Shown here: piece after piece, positions 54,794-63,647 of the stretch
How the letters are laid out: every line of letters begins with the position of its first letter
Position numbering within the stretch: the first letter of the stretch is position 1
NCBI RefSeq assembly: GCF_000764185.1
Contig: NZ_JQEC01000011.1
Span: forward strand, 124,001-188,000
Direction: 5' to 3'
Length of the DNA: 64,000 nucleotides
From: Colwellia psychrerythraea
GTDB taxonomy: Bacteria; Pseudomonadota; Gammaproteobacteria; Enterobacterales; Alteromonadaceae
Program-made: the position numbers and the translations under genes
The notes under the pieces: generated by a model
What the model was told of the DNA's origin: nothing
What the model saw: the letters and a program-made list of their open reading frames with translations, nothing else
The model's database searches: none

Positions 54794-56665
54794 ATGATTA
54801 AATTTTTTACACACCTTACTCTCCTTGTCATTAAAGTATTACTACTATTAACGTTAACAAGCTGTCATGACTACGAAAACGATCAAGTACCTCTTGTGGT
54901 TGAAGAACCTCCTGTGGTTGAAGAACCTCCTGTGGTTGAAGAACCCCCTGTGGTTGAAGACCCCCCCGTGGTTGAAGAACCTCCCGTGGTTGAAGAACCT
55001 CCCGTGGTTGAAGAGCCACCCGTGGTTGTAAATGTTGCCCCTATAGCCAGTGAAGTAATCATTACCCCACCAACTCAACCCAACAATAACATCAGTGCTA
55101 GTTATACCTACTTCGATGAGCATGATATTGAGGGTACGAGTTTATACTCATGGTTAATTGATGATATTGAACTCAATAATTCATTAAGCTTCACCCTGCC
55201 TAATGACAGTGAAGGGGGGAATTTAACTTTTTGTGTTACCCCCATTGCTGCAGCTGGGGAAGAAATTCAAGGCATTAAGGTTTGTACTGATATAACTATT
55301 ACCGGAGAATATTCAAAGCCCTCTGCTGAATTGATAGTACTAACTGACTCAATTACTACAGGTATTGAAATATCTGCAAGTTATTCATTTATTGATGAAA
55401 ATAACAGGCTTGAAGGTCAAAGTATTTTAAATTGGAAGATAGATGATAGCGACTTTAGTAGCGATGAACATATTACCTTAGCTGCAAGCCATCAAGGAAG
55501 TTTACTTTCTTTTTGCTTAACTCCTATAGCTATCTCTGGAGAAAATGCCACTGGTGATGTTGTTTGTAGTGAAGAAGAACTTATCAACGCTAAAGCAGGG
55601 ACGGCGCCAACAATAGATAACTTGCTGTTAGTTAACTTTGCCAAGGCAGGTAATAACATGTCGGTATCCTATGACTACGTTGATGCTGACAACGACTTAG
55701 AAAACAACACAAGCATCAATTGGCTTATTGATAGTATCGAAGTAAGCAACAGTGATACCTATACACTTCCTGATGATAGTGCAGGCAAGGCATTATCTGT
55801 ATGTGTCACACCTTCTAGCATAACGGGAATACCTACTGATGGAACGGCTCAATGCACTAACCAAATGATTGCAGATATTGTTATTACGGGTGAGTTAGAG
55901 TTGCATCAAATAATCTCTTTAGCCATTACGGGCTATAGCTATAACGGCGTAACTTGGCGGATATTACACCCAAGTTACTCGCCAGTAAGATCTACCGATG
56001 ATACTTCTTTCACTATTACGGGTACTAGTCCAATAGAAGAAGCAAACTGGCTAGTAGGCCATGATCTTGAAGTTTGCATTGATACTATTGAGGCGGGCGA
56101 AATTTGTTTATTGGCTTCTGAGCAAGCAACCACTGATATATCTGGTGGTTTACCAACTGAGTTAGATGCTGATAATAAAATAACTAAACGCGTCATTTCA
56201 CCAGTAAGCTTTATTGATTTAACCATATCAGGTGTCACAAAAAGATTACATCGACCATTAAACGTTACTGAATCAACATTATTAAATATTAGCTCTGCTG
56301 GTGCCGTGCCATTACATAATGGAGAATACACTGATGTAAATACTTCTATTGTTTGGGCAATTTACGATTGGCAAACGGCAACGGATAGCTGTGTAAACCA
56401 AAGTATGAACTTACCTGTTCAAGGGGTCAGCGATACTTCAGATGCCTTTGGCTTACACCAATTCTATAATCAAACGGCTATTAATTATTCACAGTTCCCA
56501 AACTCCTACATTACCAGAGCTATGGGTTGGCCTGGTATCTATTTTAGGTCATCCTCTTTTCATTCCGCCGGTAAGCATTATGATTATTACTTAGTCACCG
56601 GTAGTGATGACTTTATCAATGACAATACCGCTGAAGGCGCCTCATGTTTATCAACATTGCCTTAA
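54794..56665 (+). CDS. Lipoprotein with (VVEEPP)7 stalk and three repeated domains
   Basis: 623 residues. Lipobox LTLTSC (Cys about 24). Seven VVE[E/D]PP repeats follow at about 35-76 and make an extended, acidic Pro-rich stalk. Then come three related ~95-residue units, each with a Y-x-[FY]-x-D-x-[ND]-x-x-E core, W-x-[IL]-D and a Cys pair in SFCLTPIA/TFCVTPIA, so disulfides are likely. A C-terminal domain (about 360-623) is not recognised. A surface or periplasmic display protein is inferred. Neighbour of another large repeat lipoprotein. Confidence 0.75.
   Translation: MIKFFTHLTLLVIKVLLLLTLTSCHDYENDQVPLVVEEPPVVEEPPVVEEPPVVEDPPVVEEPPVVEEPPVVEEPPVVVNVAPIASEVIITPPTQPNNNISASYTYFDEHDIEGTSLYSWLIDDIELNNSLSFTLPNDSEGGNLTFCVTPIAAAGEEIQGIKVCTDITITGEYSKPSAELIVLTDSITTGIEISASYSFIDENNRLEGQSILNWKIDDSDFSSDEHITLAASHQGSLLSFCLTPIAISGENATGDVVCSEEELINAKAGTAPTIDNLLLVNFAKAGNNMSVSYDYVDADNDLENNTSINWLIDSIEVSNSDTYTLPDDSAGKALSVCVTPSSITGIPTDGTAQCTNQMIADIVITGELELHQIISLAITGYSYNGVTWRILHPSYSPVRSTDDTSFTITGTSPIEEANWLVGHDLEVCIDTIEAGEICLLASEQATTDISGGLPTELDADNKITKRVISPVSFIDLTISGVTKRLHRPLNVTESTLLNISSAGAVPLHNGEYTDVNTSIVWAIYDWQTATDSCVNQSMNLPVQGVSDTSDAFGLHQFYNQTAINYSQFPNSYITRAMGWPGIYFRSSSFHSAGKHYDYYLVTGSDDFINDNTAEGASCLSTLP
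54896..55021. repeat. Seven tandem 18-bp repeats
   Basis: Unit GTGGTTGAAGAACCTCCT, seven copies with few changes, in frame with the lipoprotein. An 18-base unit keeps the frame whatever the copy number. Confidence 0.93.
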
Positions 56666-56700
56666 CTAAGCCTCAGCTAATCCATCACTAAAACATAAAC

Positions 56701-56739
56701 CATAGCTATTAGTTACCTCAGAGGTAGTTAATAGCTATG
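56701..56739. terminator. 39-base near-perfect palindrome between convergent genes
   Basis: CATAGCTATTA (56701-56711) and TAATAGCTATG (56729-56739), with ACCTC-A-GAGGT at the centre and G-U pairs between. It can act as a stem at the ends of both flanking genes although poly-T is missing. Confidence 0.6.
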
Positions 56740-56785
56740 ACTCGTAAGCTTTCCCCGAATAAGTACAGGCTATTTCCTTTCATCG

Positions 56786-57619
56786 TTAATGTTTTTCTGG
56801 TTCAACCGAACTTGTTGGATAGCTAAATAGTACACGAGCCTTAGCCTTAAGACCTTTAGCATTAAAAGCCGTTTTAAACATATATAGCCACTGATGAAAA
56901 CTAATATACAAGGGGTTATTGGATTCTATTTGGCCGATAATACCGTAGCGACACGGACCATTTTTTTCAGCATTTTCTTCCATATATGTACCAAACAATT
57001 TATCCCAAATAATTAATACTCCGGCAAAGTTCTTGTCTAAATACGCTTTATTAACGGAATGGTGCACCCGGTGATGTGAAGGGGTATTGAATATTTTTTC
57101 AAACCAACCGAGCTTATAAATAATTTCGGTATGAACAAAGAATTGATAAGCTAAGTTAAGCGCAACCACAGTGAAAACAGTATTGGGATCAAAACCGATA
57201 ATTATCATCGGCAACCAAAAAATCCACATTCCTGCTAATGGATACATCAAGGATTGTCTAAAAGCGGTGGAGAAGTTCATTTTAGTTGAGCTATGATGCA
57301 CTACATGGGCTGCCCATAACCAATGAATATGATGTGACGCTTTATGAAACCAATAGTAGAGAAAGTCTTGCAATAAAAAAGCGATACAAACGGTAGTGAA
57401 ACTGAGTGAAATATCAAATACAGCAAACTGATGTAACCAATAAAAAAATGGCATCAACAGTAATAAAGCAATGGCATCAGAGCCTTGATGCATAAGTGCT
57501 AAAGCGGTATTTGCCATGCTGTCTTTAATATCATAAAGTTTGCGGTGTTTAACAAATTCATAAATAATAAAGCCGACAAAGATCGGGCTTAATGCTAATA
57601 AAATGATTTCAATACTCAT
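56786..57619 (-). CDS. Sterol desaturase/fatty acid hydroxylase family membrane protein
   Basis: 277 residues, four or more membrane segments, with the diiron His clusters: WFHKASHHIHWLWAAHVVHHSS and TPSHHRVHHSVN, plus H in FVHTEIIY. The family hydroxylates or desaturates lipids. The bacterial substrate is unknown. Its start overlaps the SRPBCC stop (ATGA), so the two are co-translated. Confidence 0.9.
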   Translation of the reverse strand: MSIEIILLALSPIFVGFIIYEFVKHRKLYDIKDSMANTALALMHQGSDAIALLLLMPFFYWLHQFAVFDISLSFTTVCIAFLLQDFLYYWFHKASHHIHWLWAAHVVHHSSTKMNFSTAFRQSLMYPLAGMWIFWLPMIIIGFDPNTVFTVVALNLAYQFFVHTEIIYKLGWFEKIFNTPSHHRVHHSVNKAYLDKNFAGVLIIWDKLFGTYMEENAEKNGPCRYGIIGQIESNNPLYISFHQWLYMFKTAFNAKGLKAKARVLFSYPTSSVEPEKH

Positions 57620-58152
57620 GCTGGCTTCCCTGATGAAGAATCAGCTTTTGAAGCCTTCTCGACTAAACAGTTATCACTTGCAACGTTTTCGCTGGCAGCC
57701 TGGCTGTCGGAAAAGTATAGTGCTAATTTTTTCATCGAATTTTTGATATCTCGGCCAACAAAAAATTTCAACAAAAAGTCAGGTAACCATTTTGGTCCAT
57801 TAAACTGAATCACATAATCAAGTTGTGTACTTTGATTGGCAATCCCCTCTGCAATTAACTGAGTTTCTGATAAGTGAATATCACCTTGATGCTCAGAAAC
57901 AGGCCCTTTGCCAACGATGCGATAGCAAATATGCATATTACTGGCACTAATAATCTCCTCGTTAAAGACTATTTTTCCGATAGCTATTTGACGAATAGCG
58001 CCCTTGCCACCTAATAACTCGCCTTTATTTTGTGGTTTTATTAAGGTTATTTTGGCATTAAAAAATCGGTCTAGCTGTGCATGATCTAATAAAGCTTGGC
58101 TTACTTGCCCCAAAGGAGCAGCTACTTGTTGTTTCACTACAATGGTAATCAT
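57616..58152 (-). CDS. SRPBCC (START-like) domain protein
   Basis: 178 residues from the ATG at 58152, preceded by GGTGGG; a GTG four codons earlier is an alternative. MITIVVKQQVAAPLGQVSQALLDHAQLDRFFNAKITL is the typical start of a SRPBCC lipid-binding fold. Translational coupling to the desaturase suggests that it hands over or binds the same lipid. Confidence 0.78.
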   Translation of the reverse strand: MITIVVKQQVAAPLGQVSQALLDHAQLDRFFNAKITLIKPQNKGELLGGKGAIRQIAIGKIVFNEEIISASNMHICYRIVGKGPVSEHQGDIHLSETQLIAEGIANQSTQLDYVIQFNGPKWLPDFLLKFFVGRDIKNSMKKLALYFSDSQAASENVASDNCLVEKASKADSSSGKPA

Positions 58153-58270
58153 ATGTCCCACCAAAAATATTCATACAGGTGTTTAATTAATTTTATTCAA
58201 CCAGAGTTAGACTAAAACAACAAGTGTTTATTTTTTCTTCATTGTAAATACCTAAGATTACAAACAAATA

Positions 58271-58302
58271 AAAAGCCCCAACAAGTTTATTTGTTAGGGC
58301 TT
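58271..58302 (-). terminator. Terminator of the chelatase operon
   Basis: AAGCCCCAACAA and TTGTTAGGGCTT form a hairpin with one mismatch; on the minus strand it is followed by TTTTTATTTG. Confidence 0.8.
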
Positions 58303-58334
58303 AATTTTAATAAGTAAAACGAACCTTCAAGAAG

Positions 58335-61300
58335 TTAAGCTGCTTTATCTAATACCGGCTTAGCATCGTCAGTACTTACTTTAAGCCAAACTGTCTTTTT
58401 AGTTGGTCTAACAAAGTAACTAACCAGACCTATAAAGAAAATAACCAGTAACCAATAGAGTGTACTGTAATCAGTTTCTGCCGGCTCAGATTTAGCCTGC
58501 TCTTCCAGCTTTTGACCCGAAACTTGCTCAGTTGCTTGGCTTGCTTCTTCTGCGGGTGGCGGAACTTCTGGCTGTGCCAGCGTCTGTGCTAATGCCTCAG
58601 AGAGTGGCATCATACCAAAACCAACCGCTGCAGAATCCATATACTCATTAAATTTTACATTGTCAGTAGCAACATCAAACTGAGTAGCAAGTTCTGAGTA
58701 AGTTTCTACCATTTTCTTGATAGTTTCTTCATCTGCATCCCAGTAACCTTTACGAACGGCTTCAAGCATACGTTCAATAATTTGTGCTAAACTTTCAGCG
58801 TTATGCTCTTCAAAGAATTCGCGCATATCCATTTGGTATTTATCTTCAACATACACTTCGAAGAACTCCTGCCATTGGTCGTCACGTATCGCTTCAGGTG
58901 TCATCACTTCCCAGCCCCACATGTTGTTCATGCGATCAAGGATAACTGTAGCACCAGCATAACCAGAGTCTTGCATCGCTTTAATCCAACGTGGATGAAA
59001 ATAACGACTACGCATTTCTTGGTTAACAAACTCAGCTAAGGTTTGTACTTTTAGCTGATCTTTTTTACGCAAGTTCGAAACATACATTTCCGGCGTTTTA
59101 CCATCGAGATGCCGTACGGCTAGGCCGATACCACCAAAATATTGGAATGGGTCATCGTTAGTCATTAAAGCGTAGAGATTAGTTGAGCGTGAGAAAATTA
59201 CCCCGTTAGTCCCTGAGAGAACTTTAGAATATAAGCCTTCCCCTTCACCTAGTGCATTACTAACACTTTCACTCCAACGTTTTTCATCCGCGCCATAAGC
59301 AAAACCCATACGACCTAGATAAAGATTCGCTAATTTATCATCGGTTTCCCAAGTATCAGAAGCTAAAGAACTGCCTGCTAAGCCAGTACCATAGTTGCCT
59401 GTTTCATTAGAAAAAATACGAATAGACGATAAATAGTCGGCATCTTCTTCTGACTTACCCTTTTCAAGTAGCTCTGTTTTTAAAGCGGTAGCATGGCGAT
59501 AAACAAAGTTATTGTCTTCTTTCATTTTAGCCACTTTATCAATGGCTTTTGCTATCCATAACATCACATTAGGAAAAGCATCTCGATATAAACCTGTTGC
59601 AGAAATAACGACATCGATACGTGGGCGCTTTAAATCCTTATAGGGAATAACTTCTGTACCAATAACTTGTCCCTGATGATTCCACTTAGGTTTTAAACCA
59701 AGGGCATGAAGAATTTGCGCTTCTAAAGCGCCTTGATGACGCATTGTTTCAAGTGACCATAGTGAAAAGGCTAACTTTTCTGGGAATTTACCATGCTTAG
59801 CTACATAAGCATCAATGGTTTGATTCATCAAAATAACACCAGCATCGTAAGCTTCTTTTGAAGGTACTTTTGCTGGATTAAAACCAATTAGGTTACGACC
59901 GGTTGGCGTAGCTTCTGGGTTGCGAATAGGGTCGCCACCGTAACTGGTTGCAATATAGTTCGCATCAAGAGCAAGCATTAAGTTCTGTGTTTCCGCTATG
60001 GCTTGAAAGTTTTGCCAATAGGTTTTTGCCACTTCTAAATCAGCGGCTAACTTTTCATCTAAGTCTGTTAAAGACACAGGCTTACCTTTAGAAGAGCCGA
60101 TAAAGGCTTTTAATAACTGAAAACCATCAAGCGCAGGTAAATTTTTAACATTACGCTGATCAAATTGCTCAGCCGCTGGCACTGTCATGTCATGCGCTTG
60201 CTCATATTCGGCAGCACGTTTGGTAAAATCATCTCCTAACATTTGCAACATAGTCGTAAATAAATGAGCATTTTTTGGCAAGTCCCCAAAAACATGCACA
60301 CCTAATGGTTGGCTCATTTGTGCCAAGGCGTTTAAGTGGTCTTGTAATTTAGCAATATATTGATCAAAATCAGCTGCCATGGTCTCTGGCTCAATGGCTA
60401 AATCTTTTAACATATTTAGCTCTTGTGCTAGCACTATGATGCCAGCTTGAGTATTCGCTTTAGTTTTACCTTCAGATAACATTAAGTAATTATTAATTTT
60501 TTCACTTAAGGTTGCTACTTCAGTATATAAACCTGCTTTGGCAAAACCTGGCGTTAGGTGACTTATCATAGTCGCTCGACCACGACGTTTAGCCTGCATA
60601 GCTTCACCGACGTTATCAATAATATAAGGATAAAATACCGGTAAGTTTCCTAGGGCTAAACTTGGCGCATCATAAACTGATAAGCCACGCTCTTTTCCCG
60701 TTAACCATTCTTGACTGCCATGAGTACCCAAATGAATATAAGCATCTGCGCCGAAAGTTTCACGGGCAAATAAATAGATAGCAAGGTAGCTATGATTAAT
60801 AGGTGCTTTAGTGCTGTGGTATAAGTTTGCATGTTCCTTGGCATCTTCACCACGTACGCCTTGTGGCATAACAATCATATTACCAAGATTCATTCTTGGA
60901 ATAACAAACGAAGGTATTGTTTCGCCGTTAATTTTAGCTTGTCGTAACATGCCGCTTTCTTCTGGCTTGCCCCAACGTTCAATAATAGGTTTAGTGACAT
61001 TTTCAGGTAGTGCATTAAACCAATTAAGGTAAGTGCTTAATGGCATGTATTCTGCTAAGTCTTGGGCTATTAATTGCTCTGCATCTTCGCCGGGCTTTCC
61101 GTGACGATAGTATGGACGTAATAATTTACCTGCTGACTCAATAATTTCTTTATGGCCTTTAACATCAACGTTATAGCCTTTTACTTTCATTGCTTTAGCA
61201 ATATTTTCAATTGATGTTGGTACATCTAAAAAGGCGGCACCAATATTTTTTTCACCCGGCGGATAATTCCAAATAAAGGTCGCTACTTTTTTCTCACTAT

Positions 61301-62477
61301 TTTTGATGTAGGCAAGGTTTGCATAATTAAAGGCGCGCTCAACTAAGGCATTTAATTGATAATCGATAGCAGTTTTAACGCCATTATTATTAGCAGCAAT
61401 GATGGTTGGATCAGCACTACCAGTATCTTCTGGCATGACCAAGAAAAATGGCGTTAATGAAGGAGAAATACCTGCATTATCTTTTTCGAAACTTGCTTGG
61501 TCGCCTTCAGTATAATTAAGCGCATGTAATACTGGCACGCCAAGTTTTTCAAATTCGCTGCGACGTTTAGCGACAAAGTGCAATGAACGGTAGTTAATTA
61601 ATAAATCAACACGGCTATCAAACCCCTTAGCACTGTCAACATTCTCTACACTTAAAAGATCGGTGAAGTTCATTGGCTGGTCTTCGCCTTCGAAGAAATA
61701 CGCTAGCGCTTTTGCCCCTTTAGCTTCAAGACCTTTGATCAAAGCATCAACAATTTGTTGTTGCTCATAATCAATCACACTGCGGTGAACACCAATCGCA
61801 ATTACCGGTTGATTGTCGCTAATATTGAGTTGCTGAAAAAAAGCATCTTCATCTGCGCTAACTAAACCGGGGAAATCATAATGATACAATCCGACACTAG
61901 GTACAATGATTGGTGCTTTGGCACTAACTGAAGATAATCCTAAAAAATCATTGGCAAGATAAACCATCAAATTAGCATAGTTATCACGACCGGCATTATT
62001 ATAATAACTGCCAATGTTTTTGGCTTGCACACTAGATAGCCCTTGGTTCATGCTAGTGTTAACTAAATCACCCATGGAGATAACTGGCACTGACGCAAAT
62101 TTAGCGGGATAACCTTGGTATTTACCAAACATATATTTAGACAAGGCGGGATTAATGCCATCAAGCATAATTAAGCTGGCTTTCGACCAAGCCGCTTTAA
62201 TGTCTTCGTCTGATTTACCTTTGCTTGAGTAATTAACTAACTCAAACGGTTGACCTTTAGCTAATAATTGTAATAAGTCACCTTTAGGTTTAGAGGCGTG
62301 CGAGGACATCATTAATAATATTTGAGGCCTATCTTGTAGCGTGCTCTGTGACTTACTTTCAGGTTTATTTTGCGCCTTGGCTTGCGATTCATTTTGCCCA
62401 GCAATACTAACATTAACCAAACACATCAGTGCTAAAGTCGTTAGTAAAGTAAGCTGATTTAAAATTTTTGTTATCAT
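58335..62477 (-). CDS. Membrane-anchored CobN/HmuS-like chelatase
   Basis: 1380 residues. It begins with a signal peptide (about 1-26) and ends with one membrane helix (about 1337-1356, YWLLVIFFIGLVSYFV) and a short basic tail. The body is a CobN/BchH-type large chelatase subunit: IHLGTHGSQEWLTGKERGLS, YPYIIDNVGEAMQAKRRGRATMISHLTP, GRNLIGFNPAKVPSKEAYDAG, and SIRIFSNETGNYGTGLAGSSLASDTWE. Cytoplasmic CobN lacks a leader and anchor, so this one should work in the periplasm. HmuS of Bacteroidota heme systems has the same partner genes. No CobS/CobT ATPases are present. Inference: it removes or inserts metal in an imported tetrapyrrole. Confidence 0.9.
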   Translation of the reverse strand: MITKILNQLTLLTTLALMCLVNVSIAGQNESQAKAQNKPESKSQSTLQDRPQILLMMSSHASKPKGDLLQLLAKGQPFELVNYSSKGKSDEDIKAAWSKASLIMLDGINPALSKYMFGKYQGYPAKFASVPVISMGDLVNTSMNQGLSSVQAKNIGSYYNNAGRDNYANLMVYLANDFLGLSSVSAKAPIIVPSVGLYHYDFPGLVSADEDAFFQQLNISDNQPVIAIGVHRSVIDYEQQQIVDALIKGLEAKGAKALAYFFEGEDQPMNFTDLLSVENVDSAKGFDSRVDLLINYRSLHFVAKRRSEFEKLGVPVLHALNYTEGDQASFEKDNAGISPSLTPFFLVMPEDTGSADPTIIAANNNGVKTAIDYQLNALVERAFNYANLAYIKNSEKKVATFIWNYPPGEKNIGAAFLDVPTSIENIAKAMKVKGYNVDVKGHKEIIESAGKLLRPYYRHGKPGEDAEQLIAQDLAEYMPLSTYLNWFNALPENVTKPIIERWGKPEESGMLRQAKINGETIPSFVIPRMNLGNMIVMPQGVRGEDAKEHANLYHSTKAPINHSYLAIYLFARETFGADAYIHLGTHGSQEWLTGKERGLSVYDAPSLALGNLPVFYPYIIDNVGEAMQAKRRGRATMISHLTPGFAKAGLYTEVATLSEKINNYLMLSEGKTKANTQAGIIVLAQELNMLKDLAIEPETMAADFDQYIAKLQDHLNALAQMSQPLGVHVFGDLPKNAHLFTTMLQMLGDDFTKRAAEYEQAHDMTVPAAEQFDQRNVKNLPALDGFQLLKAFIGSSKGKPVSLTDLDEKLAADLEVAKTYWQNFQAIAETQNLMLALDANYIATSYGGDPIRNPEATPTGRNLIGFNPAKVPSKEAYDAGVILMNQTIDAYVAKHGKFPEKLAFSLWSLETMRHQGALEAQILHALGLKPKWNHQGQVIGTEVIPYKDLKRPRIDVVISATGLYRDAFPNVMLWIAKAIDKVAKMKEDNNFVYRHATALKTELLEKGKSEEDADYLSSIRIFSNETGNYGTGLAGSSLASDTWETDDKLANLYLGRMGFAYGADEKRWSESVSNALGEGEGLYSKVLSGTNGVIFSRSTNLYALMTNDDPFQYFGGIGLAVRHLDGKTPEMYVSNLRKKDQLKVQTLAEFVNQEMRSRYFHPRWIKAMQDSGYAGATVILDRMNNMWGWEVMTPEAIRDDQWQEFFEVYVEDKYQMDMREFFEEHNAESLAQIIERMLEAVRKGYWDADEETIKKMVETYSELATQFDVATDNVKFNEYMDSAAVGFGMMPLSEALAQTLAQPEVPPPAEEASQATEQVSGQKLEEQAKSEPAETDYSTLYWLLVIFFIGLVSYFVRPTKKTVWLKVSTDDAKPVLDKAA

Positions 62478-62489
62478 TATTTCTATAAG

Positions 62490-62828
62490 CTATTTAGGCT
62501 TAGCTCCTGTTTTATCTTTGCCACCTTCAGGTACGTAAACAAAACTGCCATCTGCCATAGTATAAGCAATGCCAGCACGCATGCCTTCACCCGAGCCCAC
62601 TTCGCCAGTTGACTTGTATTGTTTAATTTCTTTGCCTTTTTTAACAATGATTTCCATATTTGGTTTACCGGCATTTTTAATTACCGTGACATCTTCACTG
62701 GAAAAAGTGCTCAAAGGGTTTTGCGCCAAAGCGATTAATAGAGCGGCGATGATCACCAAAAACACATCAACCAAGTTAACAGCGCTAAGAATAGGGTTTA
62801 GCTCTTCATCTTCATCAAGAAAGCGCAT
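62490..62828 (-). CDS. DUF2149 protein, ExbD/TolR-like partner (HmuV-like)
   Basis: 112 residues, one membrane helix near the N-terminus (VDVFLVIIAALLIALAQNP) and a small periplasmic domain with KNAGKPNMEIIVKKGKEIKQYKSTGEVGSGEGMRAGIAYTMADGSFVYVPE, the DUF2149 signature. N-in topology with Asp in the helix resembles ExbD. The start overlaps the upstream stop (TAATG), and the chelatase starts 13 bases after. Confidence 0.88.
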   Translation of the reverse strand: MRFLDEDEELNPILSAVNLVDVFLVIIAALLIALAQNPLSTFSSEDVTVIKNAGKPNMEIIVKKGKEIKQYKSTGEVGSGEGMRAGIAYTMADGSFVYVPEGGKDKTGAKPK

Positions 62829-63346
62829 TATGCGTCGCCTCTAATTTTTCGGATGTTAATTAATTCAACCGCACACCAGCGTTTTTTCACTGAAGCAGGC
62901 CAAAAGGTTAACGATGAAATAACCATGCCCCAAATAACGGCGGCAAAGGCAATAATCAAACTTTCACTAATTCCTTGGATATTACCATCGGCTAATGCTT
63001 GCAGTGCTGGTCCCATAGGGATCATTGTGGCTATCAAACCAAGCATTGGCGCAATACGTGTCACTATGCGTAAGTTTTCTAATTGCTTCAGAGCAACCAC
63101 CTCTAACTCATCTTCGCTGGCTTTAGGGTTTTCGATAAAGTAATTATGAATTGGGTAACCATTGTGTGTCGTTACTTGTGCACTCCCTATAGATGCCACT
63201 TGACGAATATAAGCTAATTTATTTTGTTTTCTAACCAAGTACTGCGAGAAAAATCGCCCTAAAGCATAAATAGCATAAACGGCTAACGTACAGATTAAAA
63301 TAATAACGGGAGCCATCAATAACTCTGAAGTTTGCGCCATGGTCAT
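62828..63346 (-). CDS. MotA/TolQ/ExbB-type proton channel subunit (HmuU-like)
   Basis: 172 residues from the ATG at 63346; the open frame extends 47 codons upstream to a GTG with no family similarity. Helix 1 APVIILICTLAVYAIYALG; MLGLIATMIPMGPALQALADG and SLIIAFAAVIWGMVISSLTFWP are the pore helices of the family. It should couple proton flow to the DUF2149 protein and chelatase or to the TonB receptor. First gene of the operon. Confidence 0.85.
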   Translation of the reverse strand: MTMAQTSELLMAPVIILICTLAVYAIYALGRFFSQYLVRKQNKLAYIRQVASIGSAQVTTHNGYPIHNYFIENPKASEDELEVVALKQLENLRIVTRIAPMLGLIATMIPMGPALQALADGNIQGISESLIIAFAAVIWGMVISSLTFWPASVKKRWCAVELINIRKIRGDA

Positions 63347-63428
63347 TTCTAAAGATTGAATATTCACTGTGCTAATTACCTCATTAAAATTAAGCGGTGG
63401 AATTGTACATACACCCGATAAATTTATC

Positions 63429-63443
63429 AAATAATAATTATTC
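63429..63443. promoter_or_regulatory. Candidate Fur box
   Basis: AAATAATAATTATTC: the core AATAAT-A-ATTATT (63430-63442) is a perfect palindrome close to the Fur 7-1-7 pattern TGATAATnATTATCA. It lies in the shared promoter region of the operon and receptor. In AT-rich DNA chance matches are possible. Confidence 0.4.
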
Positions 63444-63647
63444 TTATTTAGGTTTACATTTGTATTTTCGTTATGTATGGTATGCACGAAATTAATAAGC
63501 AGCGCCTACTTCTTGCACAAAAACACTACTTTATAGTGGGCACTGGACCATATATTGCTTTTCCTGAAGCAAATTATTTACTTGATACCTTGACTTGATA
63601 TCTTTATTTGGTCCCTAGGTATACCTCTTTCTTAATAGGAATTAAAA

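Noticed and set aside
54831..55123. Two minus-strand frames through the 18-bp repeat region, with repeated FFNH or LQPQ units
   Set aside because: They are antisense shadows of the tandem repeat; no ribosome site, and the plus-strand lipoprotein explains the sequence.
63347..63487. N-terminal extension of the ExbB-like protein from a GTG start
   Set aside because: The extra 47 residues are polar, Asn-rich and unlike the family; an ATG at the expected place begins the first helix region.
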